Below, piece by piece: positions 1 to 7,767 of a stretch of DNA of 64,000 nucleotides (positions are counted from its first letter, which is position 1; every line of letters begins with the position of its first letter). A program made the position numbers and the translations under genes. This stretch comes from Burkholderiaceae bacterium (GTDB taxonomy: Bacteria > Pseudomonadota > Gammaproteobacteria > Burkholderiales > Burkholderiaceae_C). Where the stretch lies: positions 1-64,000 of the forward strand of contig JAGOPK010000016.1 of NCBI GenBank assembly GCA_017992055.1. The letters run 5' to 3'. The notes under the pieces are model-generated. The model saw nothing but the letters and a program-made list of their open reading frames with translations. It was not told where the DNA came from and did no database searches.

Positions 1-1210
1 TCTGAAAATCTTCCAGGCTCTGGCCGCGCATCGCCGCATAGATGTGCAGGTTGGACACGCCGACCACCGCGCCCAGCTTCTCCAGCATGAAGAAGATCAC
101 GCCGTGGTGGATCAGGCCACGCCAGTCGCGCTCGCGCACCAGGCGGCACTCTTCGTCGGACAGGCCGGCTTCGCGCATGGCGCCGGCTTCGTCGGCCAGG
201 AAGCGCTGGCGCTGCGCCGGCACCACCAGCTGGTGCAGAAAGTGGTTGAGCCGGTAGGCCTTGACGCTGCGCTGCAGGTCGAAGGGATAGGTGCCGGACA
301 GCCCTTCGGCGCCGGCCAGCTGCAGCGCCATGTGCTGGCGGTGGCGCTGCAGCACCGCCGGCGGCAAGGCCTGCTGCACCGGCTCGTAGATGGCGGTGGC
401 GATGCCGGTCATCGACGGCAGGTAATAGTCGCGGTGCAAGCAGGTTACCTGGGCGGCCAGGGCGCCACGCATCACCAGCCACATGATGACCTCGGCACCT
501 TCCAGGCCGCCCAGCGCCGCGTACTCGGCATGGGTGATGCCGGTCAGCGCCTCGGGATCGCGCTCGAACAGGTCGAGGAACTGCGCGTCCCACTCGGGGT
601 TGTTGAAGCCGGCGCGCTCGCCATGCACCTGGTGCGACAGGCCGCCGGTGGCGACGATGGCCACCTTCAGGTCTTCGGGATAACTCTCGATGGCGCGGCG
701 CAGCGCCTGGCCCAGCTTCCAGCAGCGGCGCGCCGTGGGGATGGGGAACTGCAGCACGCCCATCTGCAGCGGCACCAGCTTCAGCGGCCAGCCGCCTTCA
801 TGCGGACACATCACCGACAGCGGCGAGAAGATGCCGTGGTCCAGGCCCTTGTGCTGGAACAGCGACAGGTCGAACTCGTCGCTCATCAGGCTTTGCGCGA
901 TGTGCGCGGCCAGCGCCGGATGGCCGTCCACCGGCGGCAGGTCGCGTGCGCCGCCGCCCTCGTCGGCCACCGCCCACTGCTCGCCCACGCCCAGCGCAAA
1001 GGCCGAGTAGTGGTCGAAGAAGAACGAGGTGACGTGGTCGTTGTAGACCATCAGCAGCACATCGGGCCGCTTGTCGGCGATCCACTGCTGGATGGGCCGG
1101 AAGGCCTTGAAGATCGGCGCCCAGACCGGATCGTCCTGCTTGTCGCGGTCGAAGGCGAAGCCGATGGTCGGCGTGTGCGAGGCGGCGATGCCGCCGATGA
1201 TGCGGGCCAC
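1..1210 (-). CDS. Gallate dioxygenase (DesB/GalA type), 3' end cut by window start
   Basis: Extradiol ring cleavage of gallate to 4-oxalomesaconate in the cytoplasm. About 403 residues are visible. The LigB-like catalytic part comes first and shows the type II Fe(II) site: His12 (in SHTP), His59 (in YNDH) and a Glu near 240 (in GAEVIMW), with candidate acid/base His residues in GLDHGIF and GGLSHQ. These positions match the DesB ligands almost residue for residue. The LigA-like domain follows at the C-terminus (around residues 290-400), which is the single-chain fusion typical of gallate dioxygenases rather than two-subunit LigAB. The start is GTG at 1210, with AGGAG about 9 nt upstream. It lies 17 nt after the TRAP receptor gene, apparently in the same operon. 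Comparison with the ~420-residue family suggests only some 15-20 residues are missing. Protocatechuate or methylgallate activity cannot be excluded. Confidence 0.88.
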   Translation of the reverse strand, partial: MARIIGGIAASHTPTIGFAFDRDKQDDPVWAPIFKAFRPIQQWIADKRPDVLLMVYNDHVTSFFFDHYSAFALGVGEQWAVADEGGGARDLPPVDGHPALAAHIAQSLMSDEFDLSLFQHKGLDHGIFSPLSVMCPHEGGWPLKLVPLQMGVLQFPIPTARRCWKLGQALRRAIESYPEDLKVAIVATGGLSHQVHGERAGFNNPEWDAQFLDLFERDPEALTGITHAEYAALGGLEGAEVIMWLVMRGALAAQVTCLHRDYYLPSMTGIATAIYEPVQQALPPAVLQRHRQHMALQLAGAEGLSGTYPFDLQRSVKAYRLNHFLHQLVVPAQRQRFLADEAGAMREAGLSDEECRLVRERDWRGLIHHGVIFFMLEKLGAVVGVSNLHIYAAMRGQSLEDFQ

Positions 1211-1227
1211 GGACAGCGCTCCTGTGC

Positions 1228-2256
1228 TTACTTGCCGGCGGCGTGCTTGGCGATCAGGGCCTTGGCATCGTCCAGCATCTTGCTGCCGGCCAGGCCCTTG
1301 CCGTTCATCTCGGCCACCCATTCGGCGGCCAGCTTGTCGCCCAGGGTCTTCCACTGCGCAAGCTCGGCCGCCGGGATCACGTTGGTGGTGTTCTTGCCGG
1401 TCAGCTTCTTGCCTTCGACATCGGCCTGCAGAAAGGCCTTGCCGATCTGGCCCGACAGGCCCACGCCGGAGTTGTTGTCGATGACCTTCTTCAGGTCGGC
1501 CGGCAGCGACTCGTACTTGGCCTTGTTCATCGCGAAGATGAAGGTGGAGGTGTAGAAGGCCGGCTGGGCCGGATCGGTCTCGGAATGGAACTTCACCAGT
1601 TCCTGGATCTTCACCGCCGGCACCACCTCATACGGCACCACGGCACCGTCGATCACGCCCTTGCTCAGCGCATCACCCACCTGCGGCACCGGCATGCCCA
1701 CCGGCGTGGCACCCAGCATGGCGATGAATTTGTTGGTCATGCGCGTGGGCGCACGCAGCTTCAGGCCGCGCAGGTCGGCCAGGGCCTTGACCGGCTTGCT
1801 GGTCATGTGGAACACGCCGTCGCCGTGCACATGGAAGGCCAGCGGCTTGACGTCCGCGAACTCCTTGGCGCCGTGCAACTGCGCATAGTCCCACAGCGCC
1901 CTGGAGGTGGCCTCGGGGCTTTGCATCATGAACGGCAGCTCGAAGGCCTCGACCGACGGGAAGCGGCCGGCGGTATAGCCCGGCAGCGTCCACACCACGT
2001 CGGCCACGCCGTCCTTGACCTGCGAGATCAGCTGCGGCGGCGTGCCGCCCAGTTGCATCGACGGGTAGATCTGGCACTTCATCCGGTTGCCCGAGTCCTT
2101 GGCGATCTTGTCGCACCAGGGCTGGATGAACAGGGTCTGCGCAAACGAGCTGGGCGGCAGGAAGTGGTGCAGCTTCAGCACCACCTCGTCGGCCTGGGCA
2201 CCGAGGCTGGCGCCGGCCAGCAGGGCCGCGGCGGCCAGGGTCGAGCGGATGTTCAT
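1228..2256 (-). CDS. dctP: TRAP transporter periplasmic substrate-binding protein (DctP family)
   Basis: Periplasmic receptor of a tripartite ATP-independent transporter, 342 residues, the usual DctP length. It has a Sec signal peptide (residues 1-22, ending AGASLGAQA) and a classic DctP body with the LKLHHFLPP start and the RAPTRM segment that carries the conserved Arg contacting the substrate carboxylate. ATG at 2256 is preceded by GGAGAC. Its gene follows dctQ and dctM and precedes the gallate dioxygenase gene, so uptake of gallate or a related aromatic acid is the likely job (inference from context; DctP proteins also bind C4-dicarboxylates and other acids). Confidence 0.93.
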   Translation of the reverse strand: MNIRSTLAAAALLAGASLGAQADEVVLKLHHFLPPSSFAQTLFIQPWCDKIAKDSGNRMKCQIYPSMQLGGTPPQLISQVKDGVADVVWTLPGYTAGRFPSVEAFELPFMMQSPEATSRALWDYAQLHGAKEFADVKPLAFHVHGDGVFHMTSKPVKALADLRGLKLRAPTRMTNKFIAMLGATPVGMPVPQVGDALSKGVIDGAVVPYEVVPAVKIQELVKFHSETDPAQPAFYTSTFIFAMNKAKYESLPADLKKVIDNNSGVGLSGQIGKAFLQADVEGKKLTGKNTTNVIPAAELAQWKTLGDKLAAEWVAEMNGKGLAGSKMLDDAKALIAKHAAGK

Positions 2257-2286
2257 GGTCTGTCTCCTTGTGGGTGGACCCGGGGT

Positions 2287-3609
2287 CTAGGTCAGTCGAT
2301 GGACCAGCCACAGGGCCAGCCCGGGGAACAGGATCAGCGCCGCCAGGCGCAGCGCATCGGTGATCAGAAAGGGCACCACGCCCTTGTAGGTCTCGACCAT
2401 GGCCACGTCGCGGGCCAGGCCGTTCATCACATAGACGTTCAGGCCCACCGGCGGGAAGATCATCCCGATCTCGCAGACGGTGAGGATCAGGATGCCGAAC
2501 CACAGCGCCTTGTCGGCGGGGTTCAGGCCGAAGAAGTCCATGCCCATGATCACCGGGAACAGCGTGGGCACGGTGAGCAGGATCATGCTCATCTCGTCCA
2601 TCACGCAGCCCAGCAGCACATAGAACAGCATCACGCCGGCCATCACCAGCAGCGGCGACAGCTGCAGATGGCCCACCAGGTCGGCCAGCTGGGCCGGCAG
2701 CTGCGACAGCGCCAGCGCGGCATTGATCATGTCCGCGCCGATGAAGATCAGGAAGATCATGCCGCTGGTCTGGGCCGTGGTGCGCACCGCCTCCACGAAC
2801 TTGCCGCGGTTGATCTCGCCACGCAGCACGGTGATGGCAAAGGTCAGCACCACGCCGATGGCCGCACCCTCGGTGGCGGTGAACAGGCCGCCGTAGATGC
2901 CGCCGAACACGACCACGAAGATGGCCACGATGGGCCAGACCTTCAGCGCCGCCTGGGCCACCTCGGCCGCCGAGGCCGCCTGCGCCGCCGGGGCATGCTG
3001 GGGATGCAGGCGCACCACGCAGGCGATGGCCAGCAGGTAGCCGGCGGCGGCGATCAGCGCCGGCACATAGGCGGCCAGGAACATCTTGGTGATGTTCTGC
3101 TCGGTGAGGATGGCATAGACCATCAGCGTCACCGATGGCGGCAGCAGCACGCCCATGGTGCCGCCGGTGGCCAGGGCTGCCGTGGCCAGCCGGCCCGAGT
3201 AGCCGATGCGCCGCATCTGCGGATAGGCCACCTGGGCGATGGTGGCGGTGGTGGCCACGGTGGAGCCCGAGATCGAGCCGAAGGCCGCGCAGGCCAGCAC
3301 GCCGGCCATGGCCATGCCGCCGCGAAGGCGCCCCAGCAGCGCATTGGCAAAGTCGAACAGCGCGCGCGCCAGCCCGCCCTGCACCGCCAGGCCGCCCATC
3401 AGCATGAACAGCGGGATCACCGACAGGTCGTAGACCGAGACGCGGCCATAGACCGCGCCCTTCAGGTGGGCCAGCAGCGGGTCCCAGCCCGACAGCGCCA
3501 CATAGCCCAGGGCGCCGGGCACGAACATGGCGATGGCGATGGGCACACGCACCGCCATCAGCACCAGCATGCCGGCAAACAGGGTCAGACCGATGGACAT
3601 CGTGCTCAT
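2287..3609 (-). CDS. dctM: TRAP transporter large permease (DctM)
   Basis: Large membrane subunit of the TRAP transporter, 440 residues and about 12 hydrophobic segments. It works as the ion-coupled translocation pore together with DctQ and DctP. The sequence is typical of DctM, with glycine-rich segments such as GTMGVLLPPSV and the C-terminal FPPVGLNVYV. ATG at 3609 overlaps the dctQ stop (ATGA), indicating translational coupling. An open frame continues upstream of this ATG, but those residues are out-of-frame shadow of dctQ. The dctP gene follows after about 30 nt. Confidence 0.94.
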   Translation of the reverse strand: MSTMSIGLTLFAGMLVLMAVRVPIAIAMFVPGALGYVALSGWDPLLAHLKGAVYGRVSVYDLSVIPLFMLMGGLAVQGGLARALFDFANALLGRLRGGMAMAGVLACAAFGSISGSTVATTATIAQVAYPQMRRIGYSGRLATAALATGGTMGVLLPPSVTLMVYAILTEQNITKMFLAAYVPALIAAAGYLLAIACVVRLHPQHAPAAQAASAAEVAQAALKVWPIVAIFVVVFGGIYGGLFTATEGAAIGVVLTFAITVLRGEINRGKFVEAVRTTAQTSGMIFLIFIGADMINAALALSQLPAQLADLVGHLQLSPLLVMAGVMLFYVLLGCVMDEMSMILLTVPTLFPVIMGMDFFGLNPADKALWFGILILTVCEIGMIFPPVGLNVYVMNGLARDVAMVETYKGVVPFLITDALRLAALILFPGLALWLVHRLT

Positions 3610-4136
3610 GCGGCAAGCTCCGGAGCGGGGCCGCACAGGCGCAGCGACTGCACGCTGCCGATCAGCACGCACAGCGCCAGGCCGGGCAGCATCAGCAGGT
3701 AGGGAATCCACAGCGGCAGGGCCATCAGCATCGAGCGCTCGCCGTCGCGCCACATGCCCAGGCCGCCGGCGGCCACGCGCCACAGCACCAGGGCCAGCAC
3801 CACCGTGTACAGCAGCGTGCCCAGCAGGTCCATGCGACGCTGCGCCGCGGCACTGGCACCGGTGGTGAAGAAGTCGACGATGATGTTGGCGCGCCGCACC
3901 TGGGTGTAGGGCAGGAACGAGGCCACCACCACCGCGCCGCCCAGCTGCACCAGCTCCACATCGCCCAGGATGGGATGGGCAAAGAAGGCGCGGCCGATGA
4001 CGCTGACCGCGGTCATTGCGGCCATCGCCAGCAGCACCAGGGCGCCGATGGCGGCGCTGGCATCGCACAGGCGCTCCAGCCAGCCGGTGGCCGCGGGCGC
4101 TGATGGCGATGAGGGCAGATCGGAAGAATCGGACAA
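3606..4136 (-). CDS. dctQ: TRAP transporter small permease (DctQ)
   Basis: Small four-helix membrane subunit of the TRAP transporter, about 176 residues, with hydrophobic segments around ALVLLAMAAMTAV, ELVQLGGAVVVASFLPY, LLGTLLYTVVLALVLW and IPYLLMLPGLALCVLI. The start is uncertain: a TTG at 4136 has a well placed GGAGAC and fits the operon's other start sites; a longer frame from a TTG at 4184 adds 16 polar residues and has no good ribosome binding site. First gene of the dctQMP/gallate dioxygenase operon, divergent from the LysR gene at 4258. Confidence 0.85.
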   Translation of the reverse strand: MSDSSDLPSSPSAPAATGWLERLCDASAAIGALVLLAMAAMTAVSVIGRAFFAHPILGDVELVQLGGAVVVASFLPYTQVRRANIIVDFFTTGASAAAQRRMDLLGTLLYTVVLALVLWRVAAGGLGMWRDGERSMLMALPLWIPYLLMLPGLALCVLIGSVQSLRLCGPAPELAA

Positions 4137-4232
4137 GTGCTTGTCTCCGGATGTTCTTGTGCTGTCTTGAAGGTCCGGCGGCAATGTAGAAAAGCAGGCC
4201 CGTCATGGGGAGATGGCGCAAATCGCGGGGCG

Positions 4233-4247
4233 ATTACCGCTGGTTAT
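4233..4247. promoter_or_regulatory. Candidate LysR operator between dctQ operon and lysR gene
   Basis: ATTACC-N3-GGTTAT is an imperfect dyad that also contains the T-N11-A spacing favoured by LysR-type regulators. It sits just upstream of the LysR start (4258) and about 100 nt upstream of the dctQ start, where an autoregulatory and activation site would be expected. Assigned by eye only. Confidence 0.4.
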
Positions 4248-4257
4248 CATCCCGGCG

Positions 4258-5178
4258 ATGAAGCTCACCAGCCTGCGCGCCCTGGTCGCCGCCATCGAGG
4301 AAGGCAGCCTGCGCTCGGCCGCGCGCCGCCTGGGCGTGACCCAGCCGGCGCTGACCAAGCTGATCCGCGAGCTGGAGCGCGAGCTGGCCACCACCCTGCT
4401 GCTGCGCGCCAGCACCGGCGTGGTGGCCACGGCCCAGGGCATGGTGCTGTACGAGCGCGCACGCGCCGCCGAGCGTGAACTGGCCCAGGCGGTGGACCAG
4501 ATCCAGCAGCTCGATGGCCGCATGACCGGCAGCCTGAGCATCGGCGCGGTGCCGCTGGCGGTGATGCTGCTGATCCCGGAGGTGGTGCGCACCTATGGCC
4601 GCGAGTTCCCGCAGATCCAGCTGCGCGTGATCGAGGAGCTGTACATCGCCCAGCTGACCCGGCTGCGCAACAGCGAGGTCGACATCGCGCTGGGCCCGCT
4701 GCCCGAGCAGCTGGTGCCGGGCGAGTTCGTGGTCGAGGAGCTGATGCCCATCGCCATGGTCATCGTCGTGCGCAAGGGCCATGAGCTGGCCCAGGCGCGG
4801 CGCCTGGCCGACCTGGCCAAGGCGCCCTGGGTCTACACCGGTGCCGCCACCGACACGGGTTATGCGCGCGTCTACTACGAGCGCCACGGCCTGGAGCCGC
4901 CGCCCACCGCGGCCCTGGTCAATTCCACGCTGGGCCTGCTGTCGCTGCTGGCCGCCGGCACCTGCGTGGGCCTGATGCCCTACCAGATCGCCGTGCACCC
5001 GATGGCCGCGGCCTACCTGGACGTGGTGCCGGTGGCCGAAGGCCCGCTGAAGCTGACGCTGGGCGCGATGGCCCGCTCGGACACCGTGCTCAAACCCAGC
5101 GTGCGCCACTTCCTGGCGCATCTGCACCGCGCCGCCCACCAGCTGAGCAGCGGCGCCACGCCCTGGCTGGCGGCCTGA
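4258..5178 (+). CDS. LysR-type transcriptional regulator (likely gallate operon regulator)
   Basis: 306 residues, normal LTTR length. The N-terminal winged helix-turn-helix (about residues 2-60, SLRALVAAIEEGSLRSAARR then VTQPALTKLIRELE) is followed by a two-lobe effector domain (about 90-295). ATG at 4258 was chosen because it places the HTH at the family's usual distance; an upstream in-frame ATG at 4213 would add 15 atypical residues. Divergent from the TRAP/gallate dioxygenase operon, so it probably controls it, as GalR-like LTTRs do in other proteobacteria (inference). Its last 89 nt are overlapped by a convergent membrane-protein gene. Confidence 0.9.
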   Translation: MKLTSLRALVAAIEEGSLRSAARRLGVTQPALTKLIRELERELATTLLLRASTGVVATAQGMVLYERARAAERELAQAVDQIQQLDGRMTGSLSIGAVPLAVMLLIPEVVRTYGREFPQIQLRVIEELYIAQLTRLRNSEVDIALGPLPEQLVPGEFVVEELMPIAMVIVVRKGHELAQARRLADLAKAPWVYTGAATDTGYARVYYERHGLEPPPTAALVNSTLGLLSLLAAGTCVGLMPYQIAVHPMAAAYLDVVPVAEGPLKLTLGAMARSDTVLKPSVRHFLAHLHRAAHQLSSGATPWLAA

Positions 5179-6148
5179 GCCCCAGCCAGGCCAGCAGGGC
5201 CGCGGCACCGATCAGGCCCTGCAGCGGCAGCAGCGCCGCCGGCCCCCAGCCGGCCAGCAGGCCGCCGATCAGCAGGGCCAGCAGCGACTGGCGCGCGGCC
5301 GTCCAGCCGGCCGATCCGCTTGCCGGGGCGGCACCGGCCAGGCTCCAGGCCAGGCCATGGGCCAGGCCGACCCAGAGCATGGCCGAGACCGGATCGGCCG
5401 GCCGCACCAGCAGCGGCCACAGGGCCGAGGCCAGCAGCAGCGGCACCAGCACGGGCCGCAGCCAGCGGCCGGCCAAGCCGGACAGCAGCGCCGGCACGAA
5501 CATCGCGGCCAGATGCCCGGCCAGCAGCCCAGTGGCCGAGCCGCCACCGGTCCGGCACTGCTGCAGCATCAGCGGCAGCGCACACATCATCGCCAGCATG
5601 GACAGTCGCGCCAGCATCGCAGGCACGCCGTCGATGGCCGAACCCAACAGGCAATCGAAGCGTCCTGCAACAGCCTGGACCCGTGCCACCGGCCGCAGCG
5701 CCAGCAGCCCGGCCGCCACCAGGGCCAGTGCGGCCAGGCGCTCGCCCAGGGCCTGGCTGTGGTTGACATCACCCAGCACCCACCCGGCCAGGGCCGCGCC
5801 CAGCACCGCATGCAAGCCCACGGGCCGGTCCGGCCCGGCCGGGGCGCGTTGCATCGCCGCCGCCGCCAGCCAGGCCCAGGCGGCCAGGCCCATCAGCAGC
5901 GCTGTCGGGCCGCCGCCTCGTGGCGCCGCCTGCAGGGCCAGGGCCGCCACGGCGCCGGCGGCCAGCAGCAGCGGGCGCTGCAGGGCCGGACCGCGGCGGC
6001 CCAGCACCTGCAGACCCCAGGCCGCCGCGGCCAGCACCAGCGGCCAGGCGGCGATCACCGCCTGGGCCTGGGCCACGCCGGGCGCCAGCACCAGGGCCAG
6101 CGCGCCGCCGCCCAGCCAGCCCGACAGCAGCAGGGCCCAGGCCAGCAT
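5090..6148 (-). CDS. Polytopic membrane protein at the end of the cox operon
   Basis: Unassigned integral membrane protein of 352 residues with roughly ten hydrophobic segments, very rich in Ala, Leu, Gly and Trp. The stretch around residues 195-240, with a His-Leu-Ala-Ala-Met-Phe-x-Pro segment, faintly resembles the middle of some major facilitator proteins, but no N-terminal MFS signature is visible, so no function is assigned. ATG at 6148 lies 5 nt after the stop of the mocA-like gene, so it should be translated with the cox accessory genes. A role in membrane anchoring or maturation of CO dehydrogenase is possible but not shown. The 3' end runs 89 nt into the convergent LysR gene. Confidence 0.7.
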   Translation of the reverse strand: MLAWALLLSGWLGGGALALVLAPGVAQAQAVIAAWPLVLAAAAWGLQVLGRRGPALQRPLLLAAGAVAALALQAAPRGGGPTALLMGLAAWAWLAAAAMQRAPAGPDRPVGLHAVLGAALAGWVLGDVNHSQALGERLAALALVAAGLLALRPVARVQAVAGRFDCLLGSAIDGVPAMLARLSMLAMMCALPLMLQQCRTGGGSATGLLAGHLAAMFVPALLSGLAGRWLRPVLVPLLLASALWPLLVRPADPVSAMLWVGLAHGLAWSLAGAAPASGSAGWTAARQSLLALLIGGLLAGWGPAALLPLQGLIGAAALLAWLGLRPPARAWRRCSAGGRRGADAPGSGARWV

Positions 6149-6153
6149 GGGTG

Positions 6154-6825
6154 TCAGCCCTCGGCCAGGACCGGCCAGCGCAGCTCGTGGCCGGTGCGCT
6201 GGCTGAAGGCCGCCAGGTCCTCGGGCGTGTCGATGTCGATGCGGTAGCGCGGGTTGTCGCAGTCGAACCAGTGCACACGCTCGGGGTGGGCCAGGCGCCA
6301 CTGGCGGCAGGCGGCATCGGCCTCGCCGGCCAGCCATTCATCCTTCAGCCCGGCCTCGAAGATCACCGGATTGCCCGGCTCGCCGGCCACGCGCGGCACC
6401 ACCATCGCGGCCGGGCCACGCTGCTTGAAGGCGGCGATCAGGGCCGTGATGTCCTGGGCGTGGATCAGCGGCTGGTCGGCCAGCGCAACGATCACCGCAT
6501 CCAGGCGCCCACCCAGCGCTGCCAGGCCGACACGGGCCGAGCTGGCCTGGCCCAGCTCGGGCGTGGCATTGCGCACCACGCTGACCGGAAAGTCGCACAC
6601 CGCGGCCTCGATGGCCTCGGCATGGTGGCCCAGCACCACCACCAGCTCGTCGACCCCGGCGCCCGACAGCGCGATCAGCTGGCGGCGGATCAGCGGCACG
6701 CCGGCCAGCTCCAGCAGGCACTTGGGGCGGCCACCCAGGCGCGATCCGGCGCCGGCGGCCAGCAGCACCGCGCCCACGGTCAGCCGCGAATACAGGCCGC
6801 CGCCACCCTTCAGGATGCAGCCCAT
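6154..6825 (-). CDS. mocA: Molybdenum cofactor cytidylyltransferase (MocA-like)
   Basis: 223-residue MobA/MocA-type nucleotidyltransferase with the N-terminal motif LLAAGAGSRLGG-x-PK (about residues 17-30) and the ADQPLI metal/nucleotide segment. The third position of the motif is Ala (LAAG). In the family LAAG/TAAG goes with CTP (MocA) and LAGG with GTP (MobA), so this enzyme most likely attaches CMP to molybdopterin, giving the MCD cofactor that form I CO dehydrogenase uses. ATG at 6825 follows the coxF stop by 1 nt. The open frame extends upstream but those residues are shadow. Location inside the cox operon strongly supports the assignment. Confidence 0.85.
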   Translation of the reverse strand: MGCILKGGGGLYSRLTVGAVLLAAGAGSRLGGRPKCLLELAGVPLIRRQLIALSGAGVDELVVVLGHHAEAIEAAVCDFPVSVVRNATPELGQASSARVGLAALGGRLDAVIVALADQPLIHAQDITALIAAFKQRGPAAMVVPRVAGEPGNPVIFEAGLKDEWLAGEADAACRQWRLAHPERVHWFDCDNPRYRIDIDTPEDLAAFSQRTGHELRWPVLAEG

Positions 6826-6826
6826 G

Positions 6827-7714
6827 TCAACGGCCTCCGCCGCAGCAGGACGGCACAAATGCCTTGGCCGCCAGAGGCTCAGGCAGGGCTTCCACCGCCA
6901 CGGGGGACGGAGCCACGGCCGCCCCGCCCCGCCGCGCCGCCACCACCGCCGCCAGCACGCTGAGCGCGATCTCCTGCGGCGTGCTGGCGCTGATCGGGTA
7001 GCCGGCCGGGGCGACGATGGCGGCCACCGCCGCGGCATCGGCGCCGGCCGCGCACAGCGCGTCCTTCAGCACCTGGGCCTTGCGTGCGCTGGCCACCAGG
7101 CTGATCTGCCGCGCCTGCAGCGACAGCGCCAGGCGCAGGCCCTGCACGTCGCGCCGGCCCTGGGTGGCGACCACCACCCAGGCGCCAGGCCCTATGCCCT
7201 GGGCCTGCGCCGGCTCGTCGCTGGTGATGACCTGGCGCGCGCCGGCAAAGGCCGCGGCATCGGCGCCATGGGCCACCACCACCACCTCGAAGCCCAGGTG
7301 CGGCGCCAGCTGGGCCAGGCCAACGGCCACCGGCGAGGCACCGATGACCACCAGCCGCGCCCGCGGCACGATGGGGTCGACAAACAGCTCCAGCGTGCCG
7401 CCGGAATGGCAGGCCATGCCGAACTCCAGCACATCGCCCAGCTCGCGCAACTCGCCCTCGGCCGCCGGCGCGATGCGCATCAGCCGGCCGCGGCCGTCCT
7501 GCAGGCAGCGCTGCACGCTGCGCAGCACCGCCGGCTGGGCGCAGCCACCGCCGATCCAGCCCTGCAGCTGGCCATCGGCAGTGACCACGGCCTTGTCGCC
7601 GGGCTTGGCCGAGGTCGGCGCCTCGGCGCGCACCACGGTCACCAGCGCATGCGGCGTGCCGGCCTGCTGCAGGCGGCGCGAGGCATCGAACAGGTCCAGT
7701 GCATCCAGGCTCAC
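6827..7714 (-). CDS. coxF: CoxF/XdhC-family molybdenum hydroxylase maturation protein
   Basis: 295 residues, XdhC/CoxI family. The N-terminal XdhC domain carries GWIGGGCAQP (about 52-61), and a Rossmann-type C-terminal half starts near residue 119 (ARLVVIGASPVAVGL). The protein ends in CCGGG. Family members bind and deliver the sulfurated molybdenum cofactor to the large subunit; CoxF is needed for a functional CO dehydrogenase site in Oligotropha (established for the family). GTG start at 7714 with GGAGA 7 nt upstream. It sits 39 nt after coxE, across a short tandem repeat. Confidence 0.87.
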   Translation of the reverse strand: MSLDALDLFDASRRLQQAGTPHALVTVVRAEAPTSAKPGDKAVVTADGQLQGWIGGGCAQPAVLRSVQRCLQDGRGRLMRIAPAAEGELRELGDVLEFGMACHSGGTLELFVDPIVPRARLVVIGASPVAVGLAQLAPHLGFEVVVVAHGADAAAFAGARQVITSDEPAQAQGIGPGAWVVVATQGRRDVQGLRLALSLQARQISLVASARKAQVLKDALCAAGADAAAVAAIVAPAGYPISASTPQEIALSVLAAVVAARRGGAAVAPSPVAVEALPEPLAAKAFVPSCCGGGR

Positions 7715-7728
7715 GATGTTTCTCCGGT

Positions 7729-7767
7729 CAGTCGAGCAAATCAGTCCAGCAAATCAGTCCAGCAGGT
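7729..7767. repeat. Three tandem copies of a 13-bp unit at the coxE/coxF junction
   Basis: Units CAGTCGAGCAAAT (7729-7741), CAGTCCAGCAAAT (7742-7754) and CAGTCCAGCAGGT (7755-7767) run across the last codons and stop of coxE into the spacer before coxF. The repeat looks like duplication of the coxE end, leaving two copies outside the reading frame. Confidence 0.8.

Noticed and set aside
1243-3702. Long open frame of 819 codons on the plus strand opposite the TRAP genes
   Set aside because: Its His/Gln/Arg-rich translation is the usual antisense shadow of high-GC genes; the minus strand encodes clear DctP and DctM.
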